Below, piece by piece: positions 7,249 through 15,645 of a stretch of DNA of 64,000 nt. The DNA is from Pyrinomonadaceae bacterium (GTDB lineage: Bacteria > Acidobacteriota > Blastocatellia > Pyrinomonadales > Pyrinomonadaceae): NCBI GenBank assembly GCA_019694355.1, contig JAIBCB010000006.1, forward strand, positions 62,001 through 126,000, read 5' to 3'. Within the stretch, counting starts at the first letter, position 1, and the number at the start of each line of letters is the position of its first letter. Under the pieces are notes generated by a model. It searched no databases, was not told where the DNA came from, and was given only the letters and a program-made list of their open reading frames with translations. A program made the translations under genes and the position numbers.

Positions 7249-7941
7249 ATGATTGATTCTCTTTTAGAAGAACTACCGCAGCGAAACGGCTGCGATGAAC
7301 AAACGGCGAATCGAACGTCACATGCCGGCAGTACGCCCTCAGAGTATTCGATTCTCGCAGCACTGCCGATCGTTCATCGAATCGTAGCCCGTCGCCGATC
7401 GCGCCTTGATCCGGACAACAAGTCCGATCTTGTGCAGGAGGTAACTCTACGGATCTGGCGGTGGCGTACGAAGTATCAAGATAAGAGTGAGAAAATGTCC
7501 GGCGAGGATTGGAATTCCTTTACCGCGAGAACAGCCTACAACGAGGTGAATCGTCAACTCTCCCGGGACGGCAGACAGCTGCGCCTGTCGCTCGATGAAG
7601 TTTCGGAAATCGAAGAACCATCCGTTGAGGGCCAAACCGACACAGAAGTTTTTTCTCTCATTGAGCAAGTTTGGCAAGCAACTTGCAAACTATCGTTACG
7701 GCAGCGCCGATCTTTGCTGCTGCATTCACAAGAACTAATCATCTATTTTCTCCAAATCGGCATTACGGGGAAGCAGTTGGCAGAGAGGTTGGATTTTAGC
7801 GAAAAGGATTGGAACGACGTTTGTGACCGGCTGCCCATGACCGATGCGGAAATCGCCGAAAGAACTGAAGGAACAGCTGGATCGATCAAGAAGGCAAGGT
7901 ACGAAGCACGGGTGAAACTCGAAGGATCGATACGAAGATGA
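7249..7941 (+). CDS. Sigma-70 family (ECF-like) RNA polymerase sigma factor
   Basis: 230 residues from the ATG at 7249, one codon after an in-frame TTG. Region 2 is recognisable at about 35-110: ALPIVHRIVARRRSRL, then DLVQEVTLRIWRW (core binding) and ARTAYNEVNRQLSRDGR. Region 4 is unusual: LSLRQRRSLLLHS near 145 starts it, but the final helix-turn-helix (DAEIAERTEGTAGSIKKARY, about 203-222) comes only after an insertion of roughly 40 residues. Its stop overlaps the anti-sigma start (ATGA at 7938-7941), so the two are translationally coupled. It probably directs transcription of the downstream secreted protease/CHAT genes. Confidence 0.8.
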   Translation: MIDSLLEELPQRNGCDEQTANRTSHAGSTPSEYSILAALPIVHRIVARRRSRLDPDNKSDLVQEVTLRIWRWRTKYQDKSEKMSGEDWNSFTARTAYNEVNRQLSRDGRQLRLSLDEVSEIEEPSVEGQTDTEVFSLIEQVWQATCKLSLRQRRSLLLHSQELIIYFLQIGITGKQLAERLDFSEKDWNDVCDRLPMTDAEIAERTEGTAGSIKKARYEARVKLEGSIRR

Positions 7942-8897
7942 ATCCATCGGAGCACTTAACAAGGAATCAGATCGCGGCGTTCAGCGCCGGATCTCTCGCT
8001 GCAAGTGAGTCGCGTTGCATCGGCGGGCATCTGATCCGATGTGCGGAGTGTCGCGGGCTACTACCCATGCCGGATCCTAGGAAATTTTGGACCGCCGTCA
8101 TGGGCGAAGACGGTTCGCAAGAGTCACAGACCAACGACGAGTCGGTATATTCGGTTCCGCCGTACATCCGCACTATCGGCGGGTTCTTCACCAAGCCGAG
8201 CGGTCTAGCCTGGAGCGGCGGAGCTCTGGTCGTGACTCTGGGGTTGGCACTTGTGCTTCTTTTTTCCGCTTCGAACGAACCGGGTGTTGAAAGCGAGGTC
8301 GCGAAATCATTCGAAAGTGAAAGTCCGATTTCCATTCCAAGACTCGATGAAGCTAAAGACCCGAACGTCGTACTTCCTGATCGACTTGATGGAACCAACC
8401 GTGAGGATCAGCCGCCAGATCGAGTCGTAACAGACCAGCGACTGCTCGGGCGTCGTGTGAAGCAAACCTCGAAAAGTTCCAGCGATAACCGAGTGGCTAC
8501 GGCGAGGCTCGTTAGTGACGGTGTCTCCCGGACTAGAGGCGTGATATCGAAATGTGGGACAGAGAGGACGCTCGGGATGGATCTCGAGTACGTTGAACCT
8601 GACGTGGTGCTGCGGTGGCAACGTGTTCCGAATGCCGCGAAATATCACCTCTATGTTTCGGACGACGAAGAGATCCTAATCGATGAATTCGAAACCGAGA
8701 ACTCTACGTCATACCTGTTGAAGAAGCAACTGGATCCAAAGAGATCGTATAAATGGAAGGTGATTATCACGCTCGAAAACGGCCAAGTGATAGTGGCGGA
8801 TTCTCAAAAGTTTACGTCCGAGGATATCCGATCGGTTCAAAAAAGGTTGTCGAACAAAAAACAAAGGTCAGTGACTCGTTGCTCCGGAAATCAATAG
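7938..8897 (+). CDS. Membrane anti-sigma factor with zf-HC2-like motif
   Basis: 319 residues. The N-terminal cytoplasmic part has the anti-sigma zinc motif HLIRCAEC (HxxxCxxC, about residues 31-38). A single transmembrane helix follows at about 95-115 (GGALVVTLGLALVLLFSA), then a long polar periplasmic linker. The C-terminal domain (about 215-305) resembles a fibronectin-III-like fold, with VVLRWQRVPNAAKYHLYV and SYLLKKQLDP. Such proteins hold their cognate sigma factor at the membrane until a signal arrives. The 4-bp overlap with the sigma gene supports pairing. The periplasmic domain may sense a ligand or partner. Confidence 0.78.
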   Translation: MNPSEHLTRNQIAAFSAGSLAASESRCIGGHLIRCAECRGLLPMPDPRKFWTAVMGEDGSQESQTNDESVYSVPPYIRTIGGFFTKPSGLAWSGGALVVTLGLALVLLFSASNEPGVESEVAKSFESESPISIPRLDEAKDPNVVLPDRLDGTNREDQPPDRVVTDQRLLGRRVKQTSKSSSDNRVATARLVSDGVSRTRGVISKCGTERTLGMDLEYVEPDVVLRWQRVPNAAKYHLYVSDDEEILIDEFETENSTSYLLKKQLDPKRSYKWKVIITLENGQVIVADSQKFTSEDIRSVQKRLSNKKQRSVTRCSGNQ

Positions 8898-8937
8898 GCA
8901 ACGAAACCTATTTCAAGTTGCACGGAGAAAGGCAAGG

Positions 8938-10875
8938 ATGAAATTCACAGTCAGGACGCTAAATTTAATTCTCCTCGGATTCGTATGCGTTTCTCCGTTG
9001 GCGGCGCAGGACAAAGATATACTTCCCGTGCCTGAATCATACCGGGTCGAAGGCGTGCCGCCTATCCGGACTTCCGAGGTCAGCAAGCTCTTTTATGAAC
9101 AGAACGAGATCAGAAGCAATCTGATTTGGGATGCCGACAAGGCGAATCGGCGGTTGCTGGTGACCGATGAGACAAGAAATATATACCTTCTCGACTCCCC
9201 GCTAGCCAAACCCGTAAAACTTACAGAAAAAGCGGTCCCCCACCTGGTCCGCTTCAGCCCTGACGGCCGCTCGTTCCTGTTCATTTCGGACCACGAAAAA
9301 CCCGATACCTTTCAACTATATCTGTATGATCTTAAGGACCGGACCGAAAAGAAAGCCGCGCTTCTGACGGGTAAGGACGAATCGATCGAATCCGCCGTGT
9401 GGGGCAAGACCGGCGACGCGGTCTACTACACAAAGATCGATTATGAATCGAAAACGAGCAAGTTGTGTCGGTCGGCCGCGCTGGTCGAGACGTGTTTTAA
9501 GGCCAAGCTTCCGGGAATATGGTACGTCCTTGACGCGGATGAGAAACATCTACTGTTAAAAAACTGGCGGTCGTCCTCGACCCAGTCCTTGCATGTGTTC
9601 GAACCCGAGACAAACACCCTCTCAACGATAGCCGACAAAGGCAATTCGCCAAAAGGATCGCTTGCCAGCGGGTACGTCGTCTACAGTTCCGAGGGGTCCG
9701 ATGTCTGCAAGGGCCACGCGTGTATCGCTGTTTATGATCTGAAGAAAGGCCGTGCGGCTGCGTTAAACTTTCCCGGCACTATAGCAGCGTCACATGATTT
9801 TAAGATCTCGCCTGGGGGCGGCAATCTGCTGGTGCAGGAAACCCGTGATGGCATTGACCATCTGAGAATATTCGCGTTCAAGAACGGAAGCCTCGGAAAA
9901 GAGGTCCCGCCGTTTATAAAAGGATCCTTTGTTATATGGAATACGCGATGGCTGAGCGACAGGGAACTGGTCTATACCCTTGAGAACAATGAAAAACCAA
10001 CTTATATCCAGTCGTTCAACCTCGCGACCGGCGAGACGGCCAATTGGACAAAGGGACGGCTGCCCGCCGCATTGGACGGGACGGTCGGGCCGCCGGAGGT
10101 CATCAGATGGAATTCGTTCGACAACATGGAGATCACCGGCTATATAGTGAGGCCGCGTACAAAGACCGGTCGGCTCCCGGTACTTATCCGCGTCCATGGG
10201 GGTCCTCAGGTCCAGGATAGACCAATCTTTGATCCCACCGACGCACTTCTAGCATTACAACTCGGCGTCTCGATCATCCACACGAATATCCGAGGCTCCT
10301 CCGGGTTCGGGCGCTCGTTCATGGATGCCGATGACCGCGAAAAACGGGAGCATGCGGTCAAGGATATACGAGCACTTCTCGATTGGGTGGAAAAGCAAAA
10401 GGACCTCGACCCTCGGCAGATCTATCTGCAGGGTCAGAGCTATGGCGGATTTGTCGTTCTGTCCGCGGCAATGCACGAACCCACACGCGTAAAGGCCGTG
10501 ATCGCCGAGTCCCCTGTCGTCTCCATTCGCGGTTACCTTTCGCAAAGCTGGGTCAACGATTTTATGAAGACCGAATACGGAGACCCAAAAGATGAGGCTC
10601 TGATGGCAAAGCTGGACACGCTGTCTCCCTTGAACAACGCCGACCGGTGGAACAAGATCCCCCTGCTCATGATGATGGGAAAACGGGACGGACGAATCCC
10701 CGAGGCGAATGTGGTTGATCTAAAAAATCAGCTGCAAAAACAAAACACCGAGGTCTGGTATATCTACTCGACCGAGGATGGGCATGGAGTTGGCGGAAAA
10801 TACGTAACTGCCACGATCTATAAGTTCTTAAAAACTCAAATCGAACAAACCAAAAGGAGAAAGCAAAACAAATGA
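8938..10875 (+). CDS. Secreted S9-family prolyl oligopeptidase-like peptidase
   Basis: 645 residues. A signal peptide (residues 1-23, ending PLAAQ) directs export. About 50-390 form a WD40/Tol-like beta-propeller (HLVRFSPDGRSFLFI). The alpha/beta-hydrolase catalytic domain covers about 400-640, with nucleophile S501 in GQSYGGF, Asp about 584 in GKRDGR and His about 616 in DGHGV, so the triad looks complete. S9 peptidases release dipeptides or process short peptides, and the propeller limits access to small substrates. The gene overlaps the start of the tiny Cys-rich peptide gene by 4 bp, making that peptide a natural candidate substrate (inference). Confidence 0.92.
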   Translation: MKFTVRTLNLILLGFVCVSPLAAQDKDILPVPESYRVEGVPPIRTSEVSKLFYEQNEIRSNLIWDADKANRRLLVTDETRNIYLLDSPLAKPVKLTEKAVPHLVRFSPDGRSFLFISDHEKPDTFQLYLYDLKDRTEKKAALLTGKDESIESAVWGKTGDAVYYTKIDYESKTSKLCRSAALVETCFKAKLPGIWYVLDADEKHLLLKNWRSSSTQSLHVFEPETNTLSTIADKGNSPKGSLASGYVVYSSEGSDVCKGHACIAVYDLKKGRAAALNFPGTIAASHDFKISPGGGNLLVQETRDGIDHLRIFAFKNGSLGKEVPPFIKGSFVIWNTRWLSDRELVYTLENNEKPTYIQSFNLATGETANWTKGRLPAALDGTVGPPEVIRWNSFDNMEITGYIVRPRTKTGRLPVLIRVHGGPQVQDRPIFDPTDALLALQLGVSIIHTNIRGSSGFGRSFMDADDREKREHAVKDIRALLDWVEKQKDLDPRQIYLQGQSYGGFVVLSAAMHEPTRVKAVIAESPVVSIRGYLSQSWVNDFMKTEYGDPKDEALMAKLDTLSPLNNADRWNKIPLLMMMGKRDGRIPEANVVDLKNQLQKQNTEVWYIYSTEDGHGVGGKYVTATIYKFLKTQIEQTKRRKQNK

Positions 10876-11084
10876 AAAAACTACGGTCGGTTATTCTTGT
10901 AACAGTATTTTCGACGGCTCTTGCCGGTAATGTATTTGCCGGCCCGGTAGTAGGCGGGTTTTACCCGATTTTTGACATCGTTATGAACGCGGTCGTTTCG
11001 GTACTGTCCGTTGGTTCGGGCGATGACAACTGTCCGCTCAGGATCTGCACTTGCCCAATGGGAGGCTGCCGTCCACAGCCGTAG
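10872..11084 (+). CDS. Small exported cysteine-rich peptide
   Basis: 70 residues. A clear signal peptide (about 1-23: MKKLRSVILVTVF to NVFAG) precedes a short hydrophobic stretch (FDIVMNAVVSVLSVG) and a compact tail CPLRICTCPMGGCRPQP with four Cys in twelve residues. The start overlaps the S9 peptidase stop (ATGA), and AAGGAG lies 13 bases upstream. I know no family for it. The tail could form two disulfides or bind metal outside the membrane. It is either a secreted effector/signal precursor or a small partner of the neighbouring enzymes. Confidence 0.65.
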   Translation: MKKLRSVILVTVFSTALAGNVFAGPVVGGFYPIFDIVMNAVVSVLSVGSGDDNCPLRICTCPMGGCRPQP

Positions 11085-11098
11085 AACCAAGACCATTT

Positions 11099-13693
11099 AT
11101 GCGTCCTATCGTCATTTTTGCAGCACGCTGGTTCATGCGGGCGGGCTTGCTGCTTTATTATTGCTGTATAACGGGTGCAACACTCGTATCTGCCCAGAAC
11201 ACGCCGACCGGGGCGCAATTGGCCCTTTGGGAAGGTGATGCGGAGGAAGCGATAACGCGCGCCGCGAAAGATATCGCCCTCTATGAAAAACAAGGGAATG
11301 TAAAGGAGAATATCGATCGGCTCTTTATTTGTTACAACACTAGGGCTCAGGCCCTTATCGCGCTCGGCCGCTATACGGAGGCCGAGGTAGCAGCCGAGCG
11401 CTCTCTTGCATATCTTTCTCAAGCCGGGTCACCATCAGGCCCGCCCGCTCGCCTGCCCGCACTTGCCCACCTGACCTTTGCCGAATTGTTTCGGGCGAAG
11501 CGCGATGTTGCCCGGTCGATCAGTGAGCTAAAAAAGGCTCTCGAGACCGCCCCGTCGGACGCCGGGATCCAGGCGGAATACAACCTCGGCGTCGGCCGGG
11601 CGCTTTTTAAGGCCGGTTATGATATCTCGGCAATATCGTGGCTCGAAAAGGCCGAAAAGCTTTTTGATAAACAGCCGCTTTCGGCGGCAAAGCTTGATAC
11701 GCACAGATTTCTAGCCCTTGCATGGTCGGCAAAACTAAACTATTCAAACAGCCTAAAGCATTTTCGGATGGTCGTGGACGCGTCCAACGGCACCGTGTAT
11801 AAAGGCCGATACCGCGAAGCGCTTTTCGAATATGGATCGGTCCTTAATGCGAGCGGTCAAAAGCACCAGGCAATGGCCGTCTATGAGAAGGGTCTTAAGG
11901 CATCACTCAACAGCCTTCCACAAAGCCGTCGCCAGGCAAGCACGTTTCTGGCCACGCTCCTTTTGGATGCCCTTTATAACCACGAGATTGCAAAGGCCAA
12001 ACAATACCAGCGGCGTCTGACGGAACTGGATTCCGATAGTGAGTATCGACACGAACGGCTACTCGGCGAGGCCATCATTCACGGATTCGAAGGGCGGCGA
12101 GACGTCTCGGAGCAGGCCTTCGCGGAGCTCGAGAAGACCGGGAAGATGTCCGAGTTCGTGATCCCGAACTGGAGGATCATAATCGCGGAACATTTTAAGG
12201 ACTGGGAGACGTCGATCAGACTGAACAAGGAATTGCACGATCTGATCATAAAGAACAATTTTCGGGAGGACCTACCGCGGATCTATCTGTCGCTTGCGAC
12301 CGCGTACTTCCATACAGACAGAAAGCGTGAATCTCTTGAGAACCTGGAAAGATCGATCAGCCTGATCGATGAGATCCTGGTTTCCGAAAACGGCGCACTA
12401 TCACTCGGCTTATCCGATACCTTTCATACCGCATATCGTTTGCTCACTCAGATCAATCTGGGACAGCCGCAAATAGCCTTGCAGTCAAGTGATTATTTAA
12501 AAGGTAGGATCCTAAGGGACCGGATAGATGGCGCAGCAACCAGACCCCGTCCGGGATTCTCGCCGGAAATTCATAAACAAGCTGGGGAGCTTTCCGCTGA
12601 GTTTATTCGTGACCCCACAGCTCCCGGCAAACTCGAGGAATTTGAGCGATCGGTCACGATGGCTCTTCCTCGGCTAGCTTTAGCCAAGGTTGACCTAGCC
12701 AAGTTAGATCAAATTCGAGACCTCGAAAATGTGGCAATTGTTTCATACTTCTTCGCACCTGACGGCCGGCTTAGTGCGTTCGTTTGGGAAAAAGGAAAGC
12801 AGGTTAAATCGGTTGCAGTTCCGGTAACAGAGGTCGAATTAGCTAAGGATGTAGAAGGCGTTCATAGAAAAATAAAAAACTCCATCTTCTTCAAAAGAGA
12901 TGGTAAGGAGCTTTATGACAAACTTTTGAAACCGCTATCCCTAACGGCAAAACATCTCGTTATCATTCCCGACAAGCATCTGTGGAAAATTCCTTTTCAA
13001 GCTCTAAGCCCCGATGGAGAACGTTACCTCATTGAGGAAAAACTTGTTAGTTATTCGCCGTCTGTTTCACTATTGCTGGAGCATCTGGGCCAATCAAGAC
13101 CGAACAGACGAACTGTTCGAGCATTCTCCAATTCCTTGTTCAACGATCTCAAGCTGCGGTTCGCAGATTCCGAAGCATTTAACGTAGCTCGTCTTTACGG
13201 ATCGCGCCCTAACCATGCTGCTACCGCGGCTGATTTTCGACGGCATTCGGGTAACGCTGACATTATTCATCTTTCAATGCATGCTCAGGTCGATGGTGAA
13301 CAACCGCTTGAATCCTTCCTTGCCTTCCGAGCGGCCGGATCCCACGATGGCCGCGTTACTGTCAATGATCTTCTAGGTCTTAGCTTCAAGAAAGGCAGTC
13401 TCGTATTTCTGGCTTCGTGCGACACGAACAATGTGCTGAACGGCGAAGGCCTCGTTAGCCTTGCCTGGGGAGCGATGGGCGCTGGGGCCACGACCGTAAT
13501 TTCAGCACAGTGGGAGGCGAACGACAAATTCACTGGGACTTTCACAAAATCATTTTACGGGTACTATCGGCAGGGATTTCCCGCAGGTGAAGCCCTGCAA
13601 AAAGCATCGATAGACCTGATCAGAAACAAATCCGGTAATATGCACGAACCATACTACTGGGCGGATTTCACTTTACTTGGCGACTACCGCTGA
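11099..13693 (+). CDS. Exported TPR-CHAT caspase-like protein
   Basis: About 864 residues from the ATG at 11099, which starts a plausible signal peptide (MRPIVIFAARWFMRAG to VSAQ); a longer frame would overlap the peptide gene. Residues about 35-480 are tetratricopeptide-type helical repeats. About 560-864 are a CHAT domain (Caspase HetF Associated with TPRs), with catalytic His about 728 in IHLSMHA and Cys about 774 in VFLASCDT, then GEGLVSLAWG and the closing WADFTLLGDYR. CHAT domains are caspase-like cysteine peptidases; some cut partner proteins in defence or development. It sits 15 bp after the peptide gene in the sigma/anti-sigma/S9 operon. Confidence 0.9.
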   Translation: MRPIVIFAARWFMRAGLLLYYCCITGATLVSAQNTPTGAQLALWEGDAEEAITRAAKDIALYEKQGNVKENIDRLFICYNTRAQALIALGRYTEAEVAAERSLAYLSQAGSPSGPPARLPALAHLTFAELFRAKRDVARSISELKKALETAPSDAGIQAEYNLGVGRALFKAGYDISAISWLEKAEKLFDKQPLSAAKLDTHRFLALAWSAKLNYSNSLKHFRMVVDASNGTVYKGRYREALFEYGSVLNASGQKHQAMAVYEKGLKASLNSLPQSRRQASTFLATLLLDALYNHEIAKAKQYQRRLTELDSDSEYRHERLLGEAIIHGFEGRRDVSEQAFAELEKTGKMSEFVIPNWRIIIAEHFKDWETSIRLNKELHDLIIKNNFREDLPRIYLSLATAYFHTDRKRESLENLERSISLIDEILVSENGALSLGLSDTFHTAYRLLTQINLGQPQIALQSSDYLKGRILRDRIDGAATRPRPGFSPEIHKQAGELSAEFIRDPTAPGKLEEFERSVTMALPRLALAKVDLAKLDQIRDLENVAIVSYFFAPDGRLSAFVWEKGKQVKSVAVPVTEVELAKDVEGVHRKIKNSIFFKRDGKELYDKLLKPLSLTAKHLVIIPDKHLWKIPFQALSPDGERYLIEEKLVSYSPSVSLLLEHLGQSRPNRRTVRAFSNSLFNDLKLRFADSEAFNVARLYGSRPNHAATAADFRRHSGNADIIHLSMHAQVDGEQPLESFLAFRAAGSHDGRVTVNDLLGLSFKKGSLVFLASCDTNNVLNGEGLVSLAWGAMGAGATTVISAQWEANDKFTGTFTKSFYGYYRQGFPAGEALQKASIDLIRNKSGNMHEPYYWADFTLLGDYR

Positions 13694-13724
13694 TTCATTA
13701 ATAAACCTGAAAGTCCTTAGGATA

Positions 13725-13771
13725 GTGCAAAAATAAACCATTGCAACGAGCACTGGTGCATAAATTTGCCA
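13725..13771. repeat. Right boundary repeats, inverted relative to the left set
   Basis: GTGCAAAAATAAACCA (13725-13740) and TGGTGCATAAATTTGCCA (13754-13771) are reverse-complement relatives of the repeats at 6654-6691. In the same orientation they read TGGTTTATTTTTGCAC and TGGCAAATTTATGCACCA. They are offset by 31 bp, one helical turn more than the 21 bp on the left. Together the two sets bracket the sigma/CHAT module. Confidence 0.6.
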
Positions 13772-13852
13772 AACTGTTTCCTTTTCTTGAACCTATTAAC
13801 TGTTTAAGGACAAGATGCAATCGGCATAAGAATTGCGGACTGATTCACCGCC

Positions 13853-14149
13853 ATGACTTTCACCAAGATCCAGAACCAAGTAGTTGTAATGCCTGAGGAT
13901 GAGTTCTTTGAAAAATTAAGAAACTTCATCGACTCTGAATTTGAAACCCGTTTTGGTCCGCTAATGTCGATCATTGCAGTCAAACAAAAAGATGCCTGCC
14001 AAGCCATGGGAGTCACTGACGATACCGCGAGAAACCGAGTTGCAAATGGAAAGTTGAACGCTTTGCAACGTGATGGCTCGCGCCTTGTTTACTATGAATT
14101 GAGAGAGGTGGGAGGCCTAAAACCTCGCTCCAGACGGAAAAAGATTTAA
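13853..14149 (+). CDS. Small helix-turn-helix protein, excisionase-like
   Basis: 98 residues. The C-terminal half (about 47-85) reads KQKDACQAMGVTDDTARNR followed by NALQRDGSRLVYYEL, the pattern of a HTH_17/excisionase-type winged helix. The N-terminal half is a short charged helical region (EDEFFEKLRNFIDSEFETR). There is no strong ribosome-binding site. Its position beside the tRNA fragment and the integrase suggests a recombination directionality factor or a regulator of integrase expression, but it lies on the far side of the putative attachment site, so it may belong to a neighbouring element. Confidence 0.65.
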   Translation: MTFTKIQNQVVVMPEDEFFEKLRNFIDSEFETRFGPLMSIIAVKQKDACQAMGVTDDTARNRVANGKLNALQRDGSRLVYYELREVGGLKPRSRRKKI

Positions 14150-14195
14150 AATGAAATGTGCTTGGAATAGTTAGATAATAGTTAGATGAAAAGAA

Positions 14196-14218
14196 AAGGC
14201 ATCCGTAATGGATGCCTT
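14196..14218 (-). terminator. Hairpin downstream of the tRNA fragment
   Basis: A perfect 9-bp stem, AAGGCATCC-gtaat-GGATGCCTT. It lies just beyond the CCA end of the tRNA fragment, read on the minus strand, and looks like the native terminator of that tRNA gene. It could also end the HTH gene on the plus strand. Confidence 0.6.
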
Positions 14219-14234
14219 AACTTGTTGATAATAT

Positions 14235-14280
14235 TGGTGATCCGACCAGGACTCGAACCTGGGACCCAATGGTAAAAGCC
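14235..14280 (-). tRNA. tRNA 3'-end fragment, probable attachment site
   Basis: On the minus strand the sequence contains a tRNA 3' half. The T-arm is CCAGG-TTCGAGT-CCTGG, the acceptor strand TCGGATC, the discriminator A and an encoded CCA (ending at 14235). The match runs back to an anticodon-loop-like CTTTTAC, suggestive of a Lys (TTT) anticodon. No proper D-arm or 5' acceptor is present. A 3' fragment starting at the anticodon loop, 125 bp from an integrase start, is the usual leftover of site-specific integration into a tRNA gene. I read it as att core; the intact tRNA would be at the other end of the element. Confidence 0.7.
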
Positions 14281-14332
14281 GATTTCCAGACGATTCCGAG
14301 TCGGATTAGAATGGCATTTTAGCCCTATTCTA

Positions 14333-14361
14333 TTGGGTTTTTGGCATATTACTGCTATACT
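14333..14361 (+). promoter_or_regulatory. Candidate sigma-70 promoter for the integrase
   Basis: TTGGGT (14333-14338) and TATACT (14356-14361) are separated by 17 bases, about 45 bp before the integrase start. The -10 is strong and the -35 weak. Confidence 0.4.
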
Positions 14362-14382
14362 TACTCCTCTATTTCCGACTTC

Positions 14383-14406
14383 AAATAGATAAATAAATAG
14401 ATAAAT
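14383..14406 (+). repeat. 12-bp tandem repeat at the integrase start codon
   Basis: Two perfect copies of AAATAGATAAAT abut each other and overlap the ATG at 14405. There is no Shine-Dalgarno sequence, so the AT-rich leader may help initiation or be a slippage-prone site. Confidence 0.6.
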
Positions 14407-15622
14407 GTCCGAAACCGAAACTCCAGCAAAAAAGAAGAAGAAACGAAAACGATATGGTTCTTACGCGTGGAAGTCTCCTTCCGGCTATCTCTATGCCCGA
14501 GTGTTTGTCAAAAACGATGACGGCGTGGTTCGGCCAATATATCGTCGTGCTGAAAATATAACACATGCAGAACAGCTCGGAGACGAATTAAAGAGCGAGT
14601 ACGAAAGTCGGGGGCAAGCTTTCATTGACGGCCGGAAAATGACCCTCGAGGAGCTCGCTGAATGGTATAAGGCTGAATACGTCATTCCTCCCGTGTATGA
14701 TGCTGACGGCGTGAAGATTGAGGGCATGAGAACCTGGGAGAACGAACGCCGGAAGATCAATCGAATAGTTGAATCAATAGGTGGAAATAAGCTTATAGCG
14801 GATCTTGATGAATCGGTTTTTCGTTCTCATAGAAAGAAGCGGGTAGGTCAGGGAGTCATCATTACTACAATAAATCGCGATTTCGAGTCGATTCGAGCGA
14901 TGCTACGCAAGGCGAAGAAGAAGAAATGGCTAAGAGAGGTTCCAGATCTCGAAGGTTTTATACAGAAGGGACTTGAAAAACGAAGAACCGTAACGATCAC
15001 GGACGCCCAAGAGAAATTGATTCTTACCGAGGCCCGCAAGGTTTTGACTATGGCTCCGCGTCTTTATGCGTTGATTGTTTCGCTTAGAGACTCAGGAGCC
15101 CGTCCCAATGAGCTTTACCCTGTCAACGACAATAAGACTGACTATGCACATGACGAACACACGTTTTACGAGCCGATTCGCTGGCGCGATCTGTTCGACG
15201 ATACGGACGGATTCAGAGATCTTACTACGCTTATCTCATACAAGGGTAAACAGCGCGAGGTTCGGTTAGCAATTGTGTCGGACAGGATGAAGGAAGCATT
15301 CACCGAATTGCGAAGACGGCTGGAGAAGAGCAAAGTAATCCCGGAGCATAAGCCAGCAGCGGACAACCTGATTTTCCCTCATACAACTTTTAAGAAATCT
15401 TGGGATATTGTTCGGGTGGCAGCGGGACTGCCACGATTGCGTTTGCGCGACTTGCGTCGTGACTGGGTGACTCGCCTCGGACGTCTAGGCTACTCTGATA
15501 AACTTGCTCAACGAGGAGCGGGACACAAGAAAATGCAGACGAGCTTCGAATATACCGAATTTGATGAGGCAGCCGCCCTTCAGGCCAAAAGACTGATAGA
15601 TCGAGACAATAAAGCGATCTGA
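14405..15622 (+). CDS. int: Tyrosine recombinase (integrase) with altered HxxR box
   Basis: 405 residues. A very basic N-terminus (KKKKKRKRYGSYAWK) may bind arm sites. A core-binding domain lies at about 75-190, and the catalytic domain at about 205-395. Catalytic residues visible are R233 in DSGARPNEL, K280 in SYKGKQREV, R351 in the second box, H374 in GAGHKKM and nucleophile Y383 in SFEYTEF. The second box reads RDLRRDW (about 348-354), so the usual HxxR His is Arg; Lys or Arg occurs there in some active recombinases. It stands next to a tRNA 3' fragment and should integrate and excise the element. Confidence 0.9.
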   Translation: MSETETPAKKKKKRKRYGSYAWKSPSGYLYARVFVKNDDGVVRPIYRRAENITHAEQLGDELKSEYESRGQAFIDGRKMTLEELAEWYKAEYVIPPVYDADGVKIEGMRTWENERRKINRIVESIGGNKLIADLDESVFRSHRKKRVGQGVIITTINRDFESIRAMLRKAKKKKWLREVPDLEGFIQKGLEKRRTVTITDAQEKLILTEARKVLTMAPRLYALIVSLRDSGARPNELYPVNDNKTDYAHDEHTFYEPIRWRDLFDDTDGFRDLTTLISYKGKQREVRLAIVSDRMKEAFTELRRRLEKSKVIPEHKPAADNLIFPHTTFKKSWDIVRVAAGLPRLRLRDLRRDWVTRLGRLGYSDKLAQRGAGHKKMQTSFEYTEFDEAAALQAKRLIDRDNKAI

Positions 15623-15645
15623 AACTGATGATCAGGTATCTTCGC

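Noticed and set aside
14235..14320. A complete tRNA gene
   Set aside because: Only T-arm, acceptor strand and CCA are convincing. ATCCGA near the expected 5' end can pair, but the interval is too short and there is no D-arm.
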